From Polyangium fumosum (lineage in GTDB: Bacteria; Myxococcota_A; Polyangia; Polyangiales; Polyangiaceae), in the NCBI RefSeq assembly GCF_005144585.1, contig NZ_SSMQ01000027.1, positions 1-64,000 of the forward strand: a stretch of DNA of 64,000 bases, given 5' to 3'. This document shows, one piece after another, positions 9,377-17,647 of this stretch; the stretch's first letter is position 1; every line of letters starts with the position of its first letter. Both the position numbers and the translations under genes were made by a program. The notes beneath the pieces are model-generated. The model was not told the origin of the DNA, did not search any database, and was given only the letters and a program-made list of their open reading frames with translations.

Positions 9377-9401
9377 GAGGGGGACGCCTCGCGTCCCCCT
9401 C
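9377..9401. terminator. Strong hairpin after ppk1
   Basis: A perfect 11-bp stem, GAGGGGGACGC/GCGTCCCCCTC, with a 3-base loop, begins 4 bases after the ppk1 stop. There is no T-tract, as is common in high-GC genomes. It probably works on both strands for the convergent genes. Confidence 0.6.
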
Positions 9402-9459
9402 TCGGCCAGGCAAAGCCCGGCCGATTCACCCCCCGAGGCTCGCTCGCTGCGCGATCGAG

Positions 9460-9482
9460 CAGAGCGCCTCTTCGGCGCTCTG
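9460..9482. terminator. Second hairpin between convergent genes
   Basis: A 9-bp stem CAGAGCGCC/GGCGCTCTG with a 5-base loop, 10 bases after the stop of the leftward HEAT/cyclophilin gene as that gene is read. Likely its terminator. Confidence 0.5.
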
Positions 9483-9492
9483 GCACCGTTCG

Positions 9493-11826
9493 TCAGGGTT
9501 TGACGGAGACCTTGTGCACGAGGTCTCCGTCGACGAACGAGCTCCACGGCCCCGTCGCGCGGCCGATCCACGCGTACTGGCCGTCGAGGTGCGGCTGCCT
9601 CGCGTGGGTCACGAAGATCTGGCTCGACCCGGTGTCGCGGCCCGCGAGCGCGACGCCGACCGTGAGCGGATCAAACGCGATCGGTGAGGTCTCGCAGCGC
9701 AGCGGCGCCTTGCCCGCCGGCCCGCCGTAGCCGTCGCCGAAGGGCGCGCCGAGCTGCGTGACGAAGCCCGGCACCACGCGGTGCACGACCATCCCGTCGT
9801 AGTACCCGGCGCGCGCGAGGTCGACGACACGCGTGACGGCCACGGGCGCGACATCGGCGTCGAGCACGAGGGACGCTTCGCCGACGTCGGTCTCCAGCGT
9901 GAGCGTCACCTTGCCCGTGGCGCGCGCGTCGAGCTCGGGCGGCTTTGGCCCTCCGCCCGGCGGCGCCTGGCACGACGGCGTCTCCGGCTTGCCCGAGACG
10001 AGCCCGATCGCCTTCGCCGCGCGCTTGCGCAGCTCCGGCCACGACGAACGGCAGAGCTCTTCGAGCCGCGGCAACGTCTCCTTCAAGCCGAGCGCGCCTG
10101 CGGCCTCGATCATCGAGCTGACGTGCTCCGGATCGTTCTCCACGTCGGCGCGCCCGAGCGCCGCCACGAGGGCCTTCACGATCGCGGGCGAAGGCGCGCG
10201 CAGGGACGGCTCCTCCGCGGCCTGCTCCTCCTCGTCCTTCTTCTTCTTGGGCTTCTTCTTGCGCTTCTCGGGCTCGGCCGCGAGGTTCGGCTTCTGCGCG
10301 ATCACCCCGGCCGCCGTCGACACGAGGCCCGGCTCCGGGGCGGCGAGCGCGGCTTCGAGCAGCGGCTCGGCCTCCTCGGCGAGCTCTTCGTGCTTCGGGA
10401 GGAGCTCGATCGCGGCCTCACGCGCGCGCAGATCCCCGCCCTTCGCGTGCGTGAGGAACACGGCGCGCCGCGAACCCTCGATCGGCGCGCGATCCAGCAC
10501 CTTCACCATCGCCCGCGCGCCGATCGATCCCGGCTGCCCCGGCGCCTTCGCCCCCGCGTCCGCGCCTTCGCCCGCCGCGAGCGCGGCCGTCACGTCACAC
10601 CGCGTGAGAAGCGGATCCCGCACGTCGGCGCCCGCGAGCGCCGTCGCCGCGCTGCACCGGATCCAGGACAGGCGCCGCAGCACCGTCACCGGCGCCGAGG
10701 GCGGCGGCTCCATCGTGGCCAGATCCTTCAGCCACTTCTTCGCCTTGTTCGTCGGTTCGAGCGCGTCGAGCGTGGCCAGAAGGACGCCGATCTCCTCGCC
10801 GAGCGCGGTCAACGCGACGGCGCCGCCCGGCGGCACGAGCGCGGGCAACGTGGACGCGAGCATCGTTTGTCCCGCCGCGCCGAGCCGACGGAGCGCGCGC
10901 GCGGCCTCCGCGCGTTCGGCTGCCGTGAAGAGCGTCGCCCCGGCGAGCACGCGTCCGAGATCCGCCGCGGCCTCCGGGCCTGCGCGGCCGAGCGCGCGGA
11001 CGGCGAAGATCCTGTACGGACCGGGCTCCGCGAGGCGCGCGCCGGCGACCTCCCGCAGGCGCGTCATCACCGTGTTCGGCACGTTTTCGAGCCGGCCGAT
11101 GGGGAACAAACCCTCGGGCGCGGGCGGCGACGACGCGCTGCCGGCCGCGAGGTTGAGCAGCGCCGCGAGCGTCTCCTCGCGCAGCCGCTCCTTCCCCATG
11201 GCGAGATCCCCCAGCGCGAACGCCGCGGCCGAGGCTTGGATCTCCGTGCCCGAGAGCCACGCGACCAGCGTCGGCTCGCTCTGCTCCGCCCCGCAGCGGC
11301 CGATGGCCCGCGCGATCGTCACGCGTGGATCCAACGTCGGGCTCGCGCGCCCCTCGACGGGCGGGGATCCCTTCGCGGGCGCGGCGCCCATCGCGTCGCC
11401 GATCGAGAGCGAGCGCGCCACGAGCGCCGCGACCGTCGCCTTGTCGCCCGACGTGCACGACGAACCGAGCCCGTACGCCGCCCACGTGACGACCTCCGGA
11501 TCCTCGTCCGCGAGCGCGCGCAAGAGCCCCGGCTGCGCGCCTTCGCCGCCGATCCGCGCGAGCGCGCGGGCCGCGGCGCGCCGCACGAGCACGTCACGGC
11601 TCTGCTGATCCGAGCTCGTGATCTCGGCGGCCGCGCGCCGATGCTCCGCGACGAGCAGCGCTTCTTGCCGCTGCTTCGCCTCGTCCACGACGACCGCCGC
11701 GTCGCTCCCCGCGTCGGATCCTGCGTCGCTCGACGTCGTGGGCGCTCCGCGATTGCACGCGCCGAGCGCGGCGACGACGCCGATCACGACGCCTGCGCGG
11801 CTTCGCCTCGCCCCCTGCACCTTCAT
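9493..11826 (-). CDS. Lipoprotein with HEAT repeats and C-terminal cyclophilin-type peptidyl-prolyl isomerase
   Basis: A 777-residue protein. The N-terminus has a lipobox (LGAC) after a short basic and hydrophobic leader, so it is anchored on the periplasmic or outer face. Residues about 50-620 hold Ala/Leu-rich HEAT-like helical repeats such as RDVLVRRAAARALARIGG, with a Lys-rich KKKPKKKKDEEE insert. Residues about 635-777 are a cyclophilin domain (VTLTLETDVG, MVVHRVVPGFVTQLG, SSQIFVTHA). It probably assists folding of exported proteins, with the HEAT part as a scaffold. Its ATG overlaps the stop of the upstream YdcF-like gene (ATGA), so the two are coupled. Confidence 0.85.
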   Translation of the reverse strand: MKVQGARRSRAGVVIGVVAALGACNRGAPTTSSDAGSDAGSDAAVVVDEAKQRQEALLVAEHRRAAAEITSSDQQSRDVLVRRAAARALARIGGEGAQPGLLRALADEDPEVVTWAAYGLGSSCTSGDKATVAALVARSLSIGDAMGAAPAKGSPPVEGRASPTLDPRVTIARAIGRCGAEQSEPTLVAWLSGTEIQASAAAFALGDLAMGKERLREETLAALLNLAAGSASSPPAPEGLFPIGRLENVPNTVMTRLREVAGARLAEPGPYRIFAVRALGRAGPEAAADLGRVLAGATLFTAAERAEAARALRRLGAAGQTMLASTLPALVPPGGAVALTALGEEIGVLLATLDALEPTNKAKKWLKDLATMEPPPSAPVTVLRRLSWIRCSAATALAGADVRDPLLTRCDVTAALAAGEGADAGAKAPGQPGSIGARAMVKVLDRAPIEGSRRAVFLTHAKGGDLRAREAAIELLPKHEELAEEAEPLLEAALAAPEPGLVSTAAGVIAQKPNLAAEPEKRKKKPKKKKDEEEQAAEEPSLRAPSPAIVKALVAALGRADVENDPEHVSSMIEAAGALGLKETLPRLEELCRSSWPELRKRAAKAIGLVSGKPETPSCQAPPGGGPKPPELDARATGKVTLTLETDVGEASLVLDADVAPVAVTRVVDLARAGYYDGMVVHRVVPGFVTQLGAPFGDGYGGPAGKAPLRCETSPIAFDPLTVGVALAGRDTGSSQIFVTHARQPHLDGQYAWIGRATGPWSSFVDGDLVHKVSVKP

Positions 11827-12386
11827 CGCGTGTTCTCCTCGGCGCTCGGCGCGCCGGAGCCACGGGGATCGGGCCTCGGCACGGCGCGAACGAGCGCGTG
11901 CGCGCGCCGGAGCGCGCGTTGATCGAGCCACGTGCAGGCGAGCTCGTGCCCGCGCCGGTACACGCGCCGGAGGGCCCCGACGCGCACGCCCTCGGACGGC
12001 AGCGGCCACGCGTCGACGCCCACGCCGCGGAAGTCCCGGATCGCGCGCTCCACGTGCCAGACGCACGTCACGACGAGCACGCGCCGCGCGCCGCGCCGAC
12101 GCAGGATCTCGGCCGAGAACACAGCGTTTTCGTGCGTCGTGAGCGACCAGAGCTCCGTCGTCACCGCCTGCTCCGGCACCCCCGCACGGACCAGCGCGCG
12201 GCGCAAGGCTTCCGCTTCGATCTGCGCGCCCCAGCGACGCCCGCCGCTCGTCACGATGTGGGGCGCGACACCCGCGAGATACGCTTCTGCGGCCTTTGCA
12301 GCGCGACGTGAAGCCGCGGTCGTGAGCCGACCCGACGGCAGCACGCGGCATCCGAGGACCACGATGGCATCTGCGCGCTCCGGCAT
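11823..12386 (-). CDS. YdcF/DUF218 family protein
   Basis: A 187-residue protein with the DUF218 pattern: IVVLGCRVLPSGRL at the N-terminus, VTSGG in the middle, an Asn-containing TTHENAVFSAEIL helix and LVVTCVWHVERA. Family members (YdcF, SanA, ElyC) act near the envelope and bind nucleotide-like or lipid-linked substrates; the reaction here is unknown. There is no membrane helix. The start at 12386 is chosen because a TATCGT hexamer lies 7 bases upstream, suggesting a leaderless transcript. It overlaps the next gene by 4 bp. Confidence 0.8.
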   Translation of the reverse strand: MPERADAIVVLGCRVLPSGRLTTAASRRAAKAAEAYLAGVAPHIVTSGGRRWGAQIEAEALRRALVRAGVPEQAVTTELWSLTTHENAVFSAEILRRRGARRVLVVTCVWHVERAIRDFRGVGVDAWPLPSEGVRVGALRRVYRRGHELACTWLDQRALRRAHALVRAVPRPDPRGSGAPSAEENTR

Positions 12387-12393
12387 CGGGCCG

Positions 12394-12399
12394 ACGATA
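12394..12399 (-). promoter_or_regulatory. -10 hexamer candidate before the YdcF-like gene
   Basis: TATCGT reading leftward, 7 bases before the ATG at 12386. There is no good -35 and no ribosome-binding site. Confidence 0.3.
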
Positions 12400-12448
12400 G
12401 CCGAACCGACGCCGCTCGCCAGAAAGTCACGTAAGGGCCACCTCTCGC

Positions 12449-12478
12449 TTGACGTTGCGCCCGGAAGGCATTTATCAC
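12449..12478 (+). promoter_or_regulatory. Sigma70-type promoter candidate for the MBL hydrolase gene
   Basis: TTGACG (12449-12454), an 18-base spacer and TATCAC (12473-12478) would start transcription near 12485, giving a leader of about 35 bases before the ATG at 12520. Confidence 0.45.
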
Positions 12479-12519
12479 GGGGAATCGGACCAAGGGCGGG
12501 GGCCGGAAGGGCGATCAGG

Positions 12520-13353
12520 ATGCGACTCAAGATGTGGGGTGTCCGCGGAAGCATCCCCACCCCCGGACCCGACACGGTCGAGTTCGGCGGCAACACGAGC
12601 TGCTACGAAGTGCGGGCCGGCGAGACGCTGATCATCCTGGACGGGGGCACGGGTCTGCGTCTTCTCGGGCAGAGCCTCCTCCGGGAGATGCCGATCGAGG
12701 CGTGGATGTTCTTCAGCCACGTCCACTGGGATCACATCCAGGGCTTCCCGTTCTTCACGCCTGCCTTCGTCCGCAAGAACACGATCCACCTCTTCGGCGG
12801 CCTCAACGTCTCGCGCACGCTCGAGGAGACGCTCGCGGGCCAGATGGACTACCCGAGCTTCCCCGTCCACCTCTCGGAGATGGGCGCGAACATGACCTTC
12901 CGCGACCTCTACGAGGGCGAGGTCGTGACCATCGGGCGCAAGCAAGACGTGCGCGTCTCGAACGCGCGCGGCAACCACCCGAACGGCGTCTACGCGTACC
13001 GCATCGACCACGAGGGCAAGTCGCTCGTCTACGTCACGGACTCGGAGCACTACGCGATCGTGGATCCGAAGCTCCGCAAGCTCGCGCAGGGCGCGGACGT
13101 CCTGATCTTCGACGCGATGTACACGCCGGAGGAGTACGCGGGCGAGGTCGGCGGCGGACCCAAGACGGGTTGGGGTCACGCGACGTTCGTCGCAGGCTGC
13201 GAGCTCGCGACGGCCGCGGGCGTCAAGCAGCTCATCCTGCACCACCACGACCCGAGCCAGACCGACGCGATGGTTCGCGAGAAGGAACGCCGCGCGCGTG
13301 AGCTCTTCCCGAACACGATCGCCGCCAAAGAAGGCATGGTCATCGAGATCTGA
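12520..13353 (+). CDS. MBL-fold metallo-hydrolase
   Basis: A 277-residue cytosolic protein of the metallo-beta-lactamase fold, closest in outline to PhnP/RNase Z-like hydrolases. It begins with the strand MRLKMWGVRGSIPTPGP, and has the metal motif His67-x-His69-x-Asp71-His72 in SHVHWDHIQG, an Asp in YVTDSEHY and the histidines of LILHHHDPSQTD. The family hydrolyses phosphodiesters, cyclic nucleotides or related esters; the substrate here is not evident. The ATG at 12520 follows a GGAAGG stretch. It is divergent from the YdcF-like gene. Confidence 0.85.
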   Translation: MRLKMWGVRGSIPTPGPDTVEFGGNTSCYEVRAGETLIILDGGTGLRLLGQSLLREMPIEAWMFFSHVHWDHIQGFPFFTPAFVRKNTIHLFGGLNVSRTLEETLAGQMDYPSFPVHLSEMGANMTFRDLYEGEVVTIGRKQDVRVSNARGNHPNGVYAYRIDHEGKSLVYVTDSEHYAIVDPKLRKLAQGADVLIFDAMYTPEEYAGEVGGGPKTGWGHATFVAGCELATAAGVKQLILHHHDPSQTDAMVREKERRARELFPNTIAAKEGMVIEI

Positions 13354-13804
13354 GGGACCACGGGCGCCGGTCCACGCGGCGTCCGGAGGCGCTCCTCGTC
13401 CTGCACGACCTCGACAGGCGACATCGGCCCTCGCCCTCGTCTGTCCCGCGCTGCGACAAGCCACGTCCACGCCCGAGGGCATCGGGCACGCAGCGGGACG
13501 AGGGGCGTCGGCGCGTCAGGGCAGGTGTCTCGCCGCCGGACACGTGGCCATGCATGTTCCGGGGGGAAGGTCGAGCCGACGAACACGGGCCGGCGACGGC
13601 GGCAGGTCCTCGTTGGGCTGCCGAACATGGACTGTCAGCCGTGGATGGGTGTTGTCGCGGAGGCGAACGGCCAGCGTCGAGACCTGACGTCAGGAGGGCG
13701 GGCATCGTCCCTCGGGGGGGCGCCTGTCGGAGGCACCTGCTCCGCGGCCGAACAAGCGCCGTCGACGTTCGACAACACGTGTTCGGCGGCGCGACGCTTC
13801 GAGG
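13354..13804. other. 451-base intergenic region without a supported gene
   Basis: It lies between two convergent genes. Short open frames exist but have no start signals, no recognisable protein and no codon bias distinct from the other frames. The only structure seen is the nested stem-loop at 13747-13787. Confidence 0.6.
13747..13787 (-). terminator. Nested stem-loop downstream of the sigma factor gene
   Basis: GCCGAACA (13747-13754) pairs with TGTTCGGC (13780-13787). The loop contains a second hairpin, GTCGA/TCGAC, at 13761-13773. It sits 17 bases past the stop of the leftward sigma factor gene, as expected of a terminator, but has no T-tract. Confidence 0.4.
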
Positions 13805-14614
13805 CTAGTGCAGGAGCTCCGTGAGCCGCGCGCGGACGCGCTTTTTCGCGCGCTCCTCGATCTGCCGCACGCGCTCCTTGCTCACGCCGAAGTCGGCGCC
13901 GAGCTCTTCGAGCGTCGCGGGGTCCTCGCTGAGCCAGCGGGCCTTCGCGATTTTCTGCTCGCGCGGCGACAGCTCCGTGACGATCTGCCGCAGCGCCGTG
14001 GCGACCTGCCGCTGCTGCTCGCCTTCGCTGGCTTGATCCTCGGGCGAGGGGAGCGGCGAGGCGAGCCGATCGAGCGGCGCGTCGCCTTCGGGGTTCTTCT
14101 TGTCCAGGCTCACGTCACGCGACATGAGCAGCGGCAAGAGCGCCATCACGCGCTCCCGCGGCAGCCCGCTCTGCTCCGCGAGGACGTCCGGATCCCGCTC
14201 GTGCGTGCGGCGGTAGAGGCGCAGGACGCGCCGCTCGCTCTTCGACGAGCCGAGCCGCACGATCCGGTAGCCGCGCGCCACGTGCTCGCGGATCTCGGCG
14301 CGGATCCAGTACGCGGCGTAGGTCACGAGCCGACAGCCGCGGGACGGGTCGAAGCGCTCGGCCGCCTTCAAGAGGCCGATGTTGCCTTCCTGGACGAGGT
14401 CCTCGATGGGGATGCCCCAGCGCCGGTACTCGAGGGCGATGGTCATCACGAAGGGCAGGCAGGCCTCCACGATGCGGCGACCCGCGTCGCGGTCCCCGTT
14501 CCGGAAGCGCTCGGCGAGGTCACGCTCCGACTCGGGCGTCAAAGGCTCGCGCTTGTCGAGCTCGCGCTGGCGCGGAGCGTGGGCGAAGGCGGCAGGACTT
14601 CGGCTCACGGCCAT
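13805..14614 (-). CDS. RpoH-like alternative sigma factor
   Basis: A 269-residue sigma70-family protein lacking region 1.1. Region 2 is clear (IPIEDLVQEGNIGLLKAAERFDP, then TYAAYWIRAEIREHV, which resembles the RpoH type of region 2.4). Region 4 has the helix-turn-helix (TLEELGADFGVSKERVRQIEERAKKRV). It would direct RNA polymerase to a stress or developmental regulon; myxobacteria carry several such factors (SigB, SigC). The start is ATG 14614, with GAGGAG five bases upstream; a longer in-frame start at 14689 is less likely. It is divergent from the S41 protease gene. Confidence 0.9.
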   Translation of the reverse strand: MAVSRSPAAFAHAPRQRELDKREPLTPESERDLAERFRNGDRDAGRRIVEACLPFVMTIALEYRRWGIPIEDLVQEGNIGLLKAAERFDPSRGCRLVTYAAYWIRAEIREHVARGYRIVRLGSSKSERRVLRLYRRTHERDPDVLAEQSGLPRERVMALLPLLMSRDVSLDKKNPEGDAPLDRLASPLPSPEDQASEGEQQRQVATALRQIVTELSPREQKIAKARWLSEDPATLEELGADFGVSKERVRQIEERAKKRVRARLTELLH

Positions 14615-14849
14615 GAGGACTCCTCGCGCCCCCGGGGCGTTCCCGCCGCCTCCTCGACGGCGGGATGGGGAAGGCGCGCGGCTCGCCAATGCAGGGCCGA
14701 TGCCGTGCGGGAATCAGGCTCTTTCGTGAAATCAGGCGATCTCGTTTCGCGCAAACGTCACGGACTGCCCTGGGGGCGCGAAACGGTTGCGTGAATCGCG
14801 GGAGGCGCCCCGGGGCCCTGGGCGTCACGGGCTCGCCTCGTTCTTCGAG

Positions 14850-16805
14850 ATGTTCACACGCCGTTTTTACTCCCGCGCCTCGGGCGTGGTACATCCTCTC
14901 CAGGCACACGTGGGCAGGCGTCTCGCAACCAGAGCGTGGTACTTCGCGGCCGCCACCGCCATCCTCGCGATCGCAGCGCAGCGGCCGGCCGAGCCTCCAA
15001 AAACCGCGGCGCGCGGCATCGCGCTCTGGTCGCTCCGCACGCTCGACGTCGCGGACGAAGAGGACCTCGGCGCGGAGTGCGGCGCGCCTTCGGAGGGCGG
15101 CCTCGTCCTTCCAACGGGCGCGCCCGCGGCGCTCTCCTGCGAGGCGGCGCGCAGCATCGTCGCGCAGGTCCGCACGAACCTCGCGGCGCCGGTCGCCGAC
15201 CTCGAAGCCGCAAAGTTTGCCGATGGGGTCGTCGATTGGCTCGACCCCCACGGGCTCTGGTCCCTCGCGCCCGACGCGCCCGTCGCGCCGCTCGTCCGTC
15301 GCGAAGGCGAGCGGCTCCTGCTGGAGCTCGAATCCGCGCCGTGGCGCCCGTGTGCCGCGGCGGACGTCATCGGCGCGTCGCTCGCGACCTGGATGAAGAC
15401 GCTGCGCGCGTCCTTCGACGAGGGCCTGCGCGAGGGCCGCCCCGAGGGCAGCGCGCCGCATCGTTCGCCCGCCGAGGTCTGGCGCACGGTGACCACGTCG
15501 CCCTTCGAGGACGGGCCGAGCACGCGGAATGGCCGCGAGCTCGCGCGGGAGCTCGGGCGCGAGGTCGGCGCTGCGCGGGCCGCGTACGGCGCCGCGCTTG
15601 ATCCTTTCGTCACGGTGGCGGGCCAGCGGCTCTTCCCGGATCTCACGGCCGAGGCGTGGGGCCGGGTCGTCCTCGCGGCCGCGGTGCGCGCGTACGTGCC
15701 CCAGCTCGACGCGCATGGCGCGTGGGCGCCGCTCGACGAGGAGATCTCGATCTACGACCTCGACCTGGAGACGAACCCACCGCTGCGCCTCTGGTCGGAG
15801 ATGACGCGGACGGCGCTCGGCATCCGGATCGATCGGGGCGCGCTCGCGCCGCTCCTCGACGGGGACGTCGTGCTCTCCGTGCGGGGCGTGCCGCTCACGG
15901 GCATGAGCGGCGAGCAGGCCGAGCAAACCGCGCTCATCGAAGGGGCGCCGCATGGCCCGCCGGCGTCCGTGACGATCCTCCGCCCGCACGTCGGAGAGCC
16001 CCTGGAGCTCGTCGTCACGCCTCTGCCCGTGCCCGCGCGCGAAGGCCCGGCGCCTCCGGCCGAACCCCCGACGCTGCCGTTCGACGCCGTTCGGTATGCG
16101 GAGGGGCGCGTCGCCATCGTCACGATCGCGGATGTCCCCGACGACCTCGGCGATCGGGTCGGGGCGGCGCTCGCGCGGGTCCGCGCGGAGCACGACATGC
16201 GCGGCGTGCTCCTCGACCTGCGCGCGAACGGCGGGGGCTCGACGGACGGCGCGATGGCGGCGCTCGGCCATTTCCTCCCCGGCGCGGCGCTCTTTCCGAT
16301 GCGCCGGCGGGATGGCGGCGTCGAGGTCGAGCGCGCGCCTGACGTACCCGCGGAGGAATCGTATTCGGGTCCGCTCGCGGTGCTCGTGGACGGCGACACG
16401 GCGAGCGCGGCGGAGATGATCGCGGGGGCGATCGGCAGTTATCGACGCGGCGTGGTCATTGGAGACCGCACGTATGGCAAAGGATGCGCGCAGGAATACC
16501 TCGACGACGAGGCGCGCGCGGGTGTCCTTCGTGTGACGACATTGCTCTTTTCTTTGCCGGATGGCGCGCCGGTCCAGAAGGTCGGCATATCGCCGCAGAT
16601 CACGTTGTCGCTCCCGGCGACGACGGAGCGGGAGGCGCGGGTCGCGCAGGCGCTCGAGCCTTGGCGTGGCCCTGACGTGCGGGATCCTGGGCTCGTGCGC
16701 GAGGTCCCGTGGGCGCTGCATGGCGGGCGTGTCGGTCCTTGCCGGGACGAGACGGTGTGCCGCGCGCTGCGGGCGCTCGGGACCTCCGTCGCCGCAGCGC
16801 GCTGA
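14850..16805 (+). CDS. S41 family (C-terminal-processing type) serine protease
   Basis: About 651 residues. A basic N-terminus and one hydrophobic segment (YFAAATAILAIAAQ) suggest export, possibly membrane-anchored. A PDZ domain lies around residues 325-395 (LDGDVVLSVRGVPLTGMSG). The tail-specific protease core follows (LLDLRANGGGSTDGA), with nucleophile Ser519 in TASAAE and general base Lys544 in TYGKG, 25 residues apart as in CtpA/Prc. It would cleave misfolded or C-terminally tagged periplasmic proteins. The N-terminal 280 residues are longer than in minimal CTPs. The ATG at 14850 is the best internal start, but a nearby GTG is possible. Confidence 0.88.
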   Translation: MFTRRFYSRASGVVHPLQAHVGRRLATRAWYFAAATAILAIAAQRPAEPPKTAARGIALWSLRTLDVADEEDLGAECGAPSEGGLVLPTGAPAALSCEAARSIVAQVRTNLAAPVADLEAAKFADGVVDWLDPHGLWSLAPDAPVAPLVRREGERLLLELESAPWRPCAAADVIGASLATWMKTLRASFDEGLREGRPEGSAPHRSPAEVWRTVTTSPFEDGPSTRNGRELARELGREVGAARAAYGAALDPFVTVAGQRLFPDLTAEAWGRVVLAAAVRAYVPQLDAHGAWAPLDEEISIYDLDLETNPPLRLWSEMTRTALGIRIDRGALAPLLDGDVVLSVRGVPLTGMSGEQAEQTALIEGAPHGPPASVTILRPHVGEPLELVVTPLPVPAREGPAPPAEPPTLPFDAVRYAEGRVAIVTIADVPDDLGDRVGAALARVRAEHDMRGVLLDLRANGGGSTDGAMAALGHFLPGAALFPMRRRDGGVEVERAPDVPAEESYSGPLAVLVDGDTASAAEMIAGAIGSYRRGVVIGDRTYGKGCAQEYLDDEARAGVLRVTTLLFSLPDGAPVQKVGISPQITLSLPATTEREARVAQALEPWRGPDVRDPGLVREVPWALHGGRVGPCRDETVCRALRALGTSVAAAR

Positions 16806-16930
16806 TCGTTTTGGCGCAGCCTGGGCCAACGTCGCGACACCGCGGCCTGTCTTTGCATTCGCGGTGGGCCTCGAACGAACGTGATACGCTGTGGCATTAC
16901 GCTTGCTGAAGGGCGTGTCTGGAGGCCGTG

Positions 16931-17626
16931 ATGCGATTGGCTTTGCATGGTTGGTTGGGCGTTGCTTCGTTGTCCGTTTTCCTGCTCGGTGGTTGCGCCA
17001 TATCGTTCGTCGATTCGAACAGTGGCTCGGGCGGCGGGGGCGCGGGCGGCTCGGGTGGTATGGGCGGGGGCGGCGGCTGCGGCGCTGGATCCTGTGGGCA
17101 GGGGGGCAGCGGCGGATCGGCGTCCAGCGGCGGTGGGATGGGCGGCGGCGGCGGGGCCAGCAGCGGCACGCCGTGTGGAGGGTTCGCCGGGACCGTGTGT
17201 GGCCTCGACGAGTGGTGCGACTACCCCAATGATCGGTGTGGCGATACCGACCTCACAGGCATTTGCAAACCACGCCCGCCCGCGTGTCCGGACGTGTATT
17301 TCCCGACCTGCGCGTGCAACGGCACGGTGTATGGCAATCCCTGCGACGCCGCCCAGGCGGGCCTCGACGTCTCGGACCTCGGCAATTGCGAGCCGCCGTC
17401 GGCCGAGCACTTCTCTTGCGGCCATGGCTTCTGCAACAAGGCCGCGGAGTATTGCCAGCGGACCACGTCGGACGTCGGAGGCGAGCCCGACGCCTACCAC
17501 TGCGAGCCGATCCCCGTCGCGTGCGGCGACACGCCGAAGTGTGAGTGCTTGAGCGACCCGTGCGTGCAGTTCTCCTGCGAGATCGAGTCGAGCGGCGGCG
17601 TTCTCGTCACCTGCCCGGGCGGCTGA
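16931..17626 (+). CDS. Lipoprotein with Gly-rich linker and Kazal-like domain
   Basis: A 231-residue protein. A lipobox (LLGGC) near residue 20 is followed by about 50 residues of Gly/Ser repeats. A Cys-rich region then includes CPDVYFPTCACNGTVYGNPCDAA, which follows the spacing of Kazal-type protease inhibitors. Further cysteines lie near the C-terminus. It is probably a surface-exposed lipoprotein that binds or blocks a protease; the neighbouring S41 protease invites comparison but no link is shown. The ATG at 16931 is preferred over a GTG 3 bases upstream because GGAGG is 5 bases before it. Confidence 0.8.
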   Translation: MRLALHGWLGVASLSVFLLGGCAISFVDSNSGSGGGGAGGSGGMGGGGGCGAGSCGQGGSGGSASSGGGMGGGGGASSGTPCGGFAGTVCGLDEWCDYPNDRCGDTDLTGICKPRPPACPDVYFPTCACNGTVYGNPCDAAQAGLDVSDLGNCEPPSAEHFSCGHGFCNKAAEYCQRTTSDVGGEPDAYHCEPIPVACGDTPKCECLSDPCVQFSCEIESSGGVLVTCPGG

Positions 17627-17647
17627 ACGCCCAGGGGCCCCGGACGC

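Noticed and set aside
13298-13808. Small rightward genes in the gap before the sigma factor gene
   Set aside because: No ribosome-binding site, no domain and no better codon pattern than the other frames.
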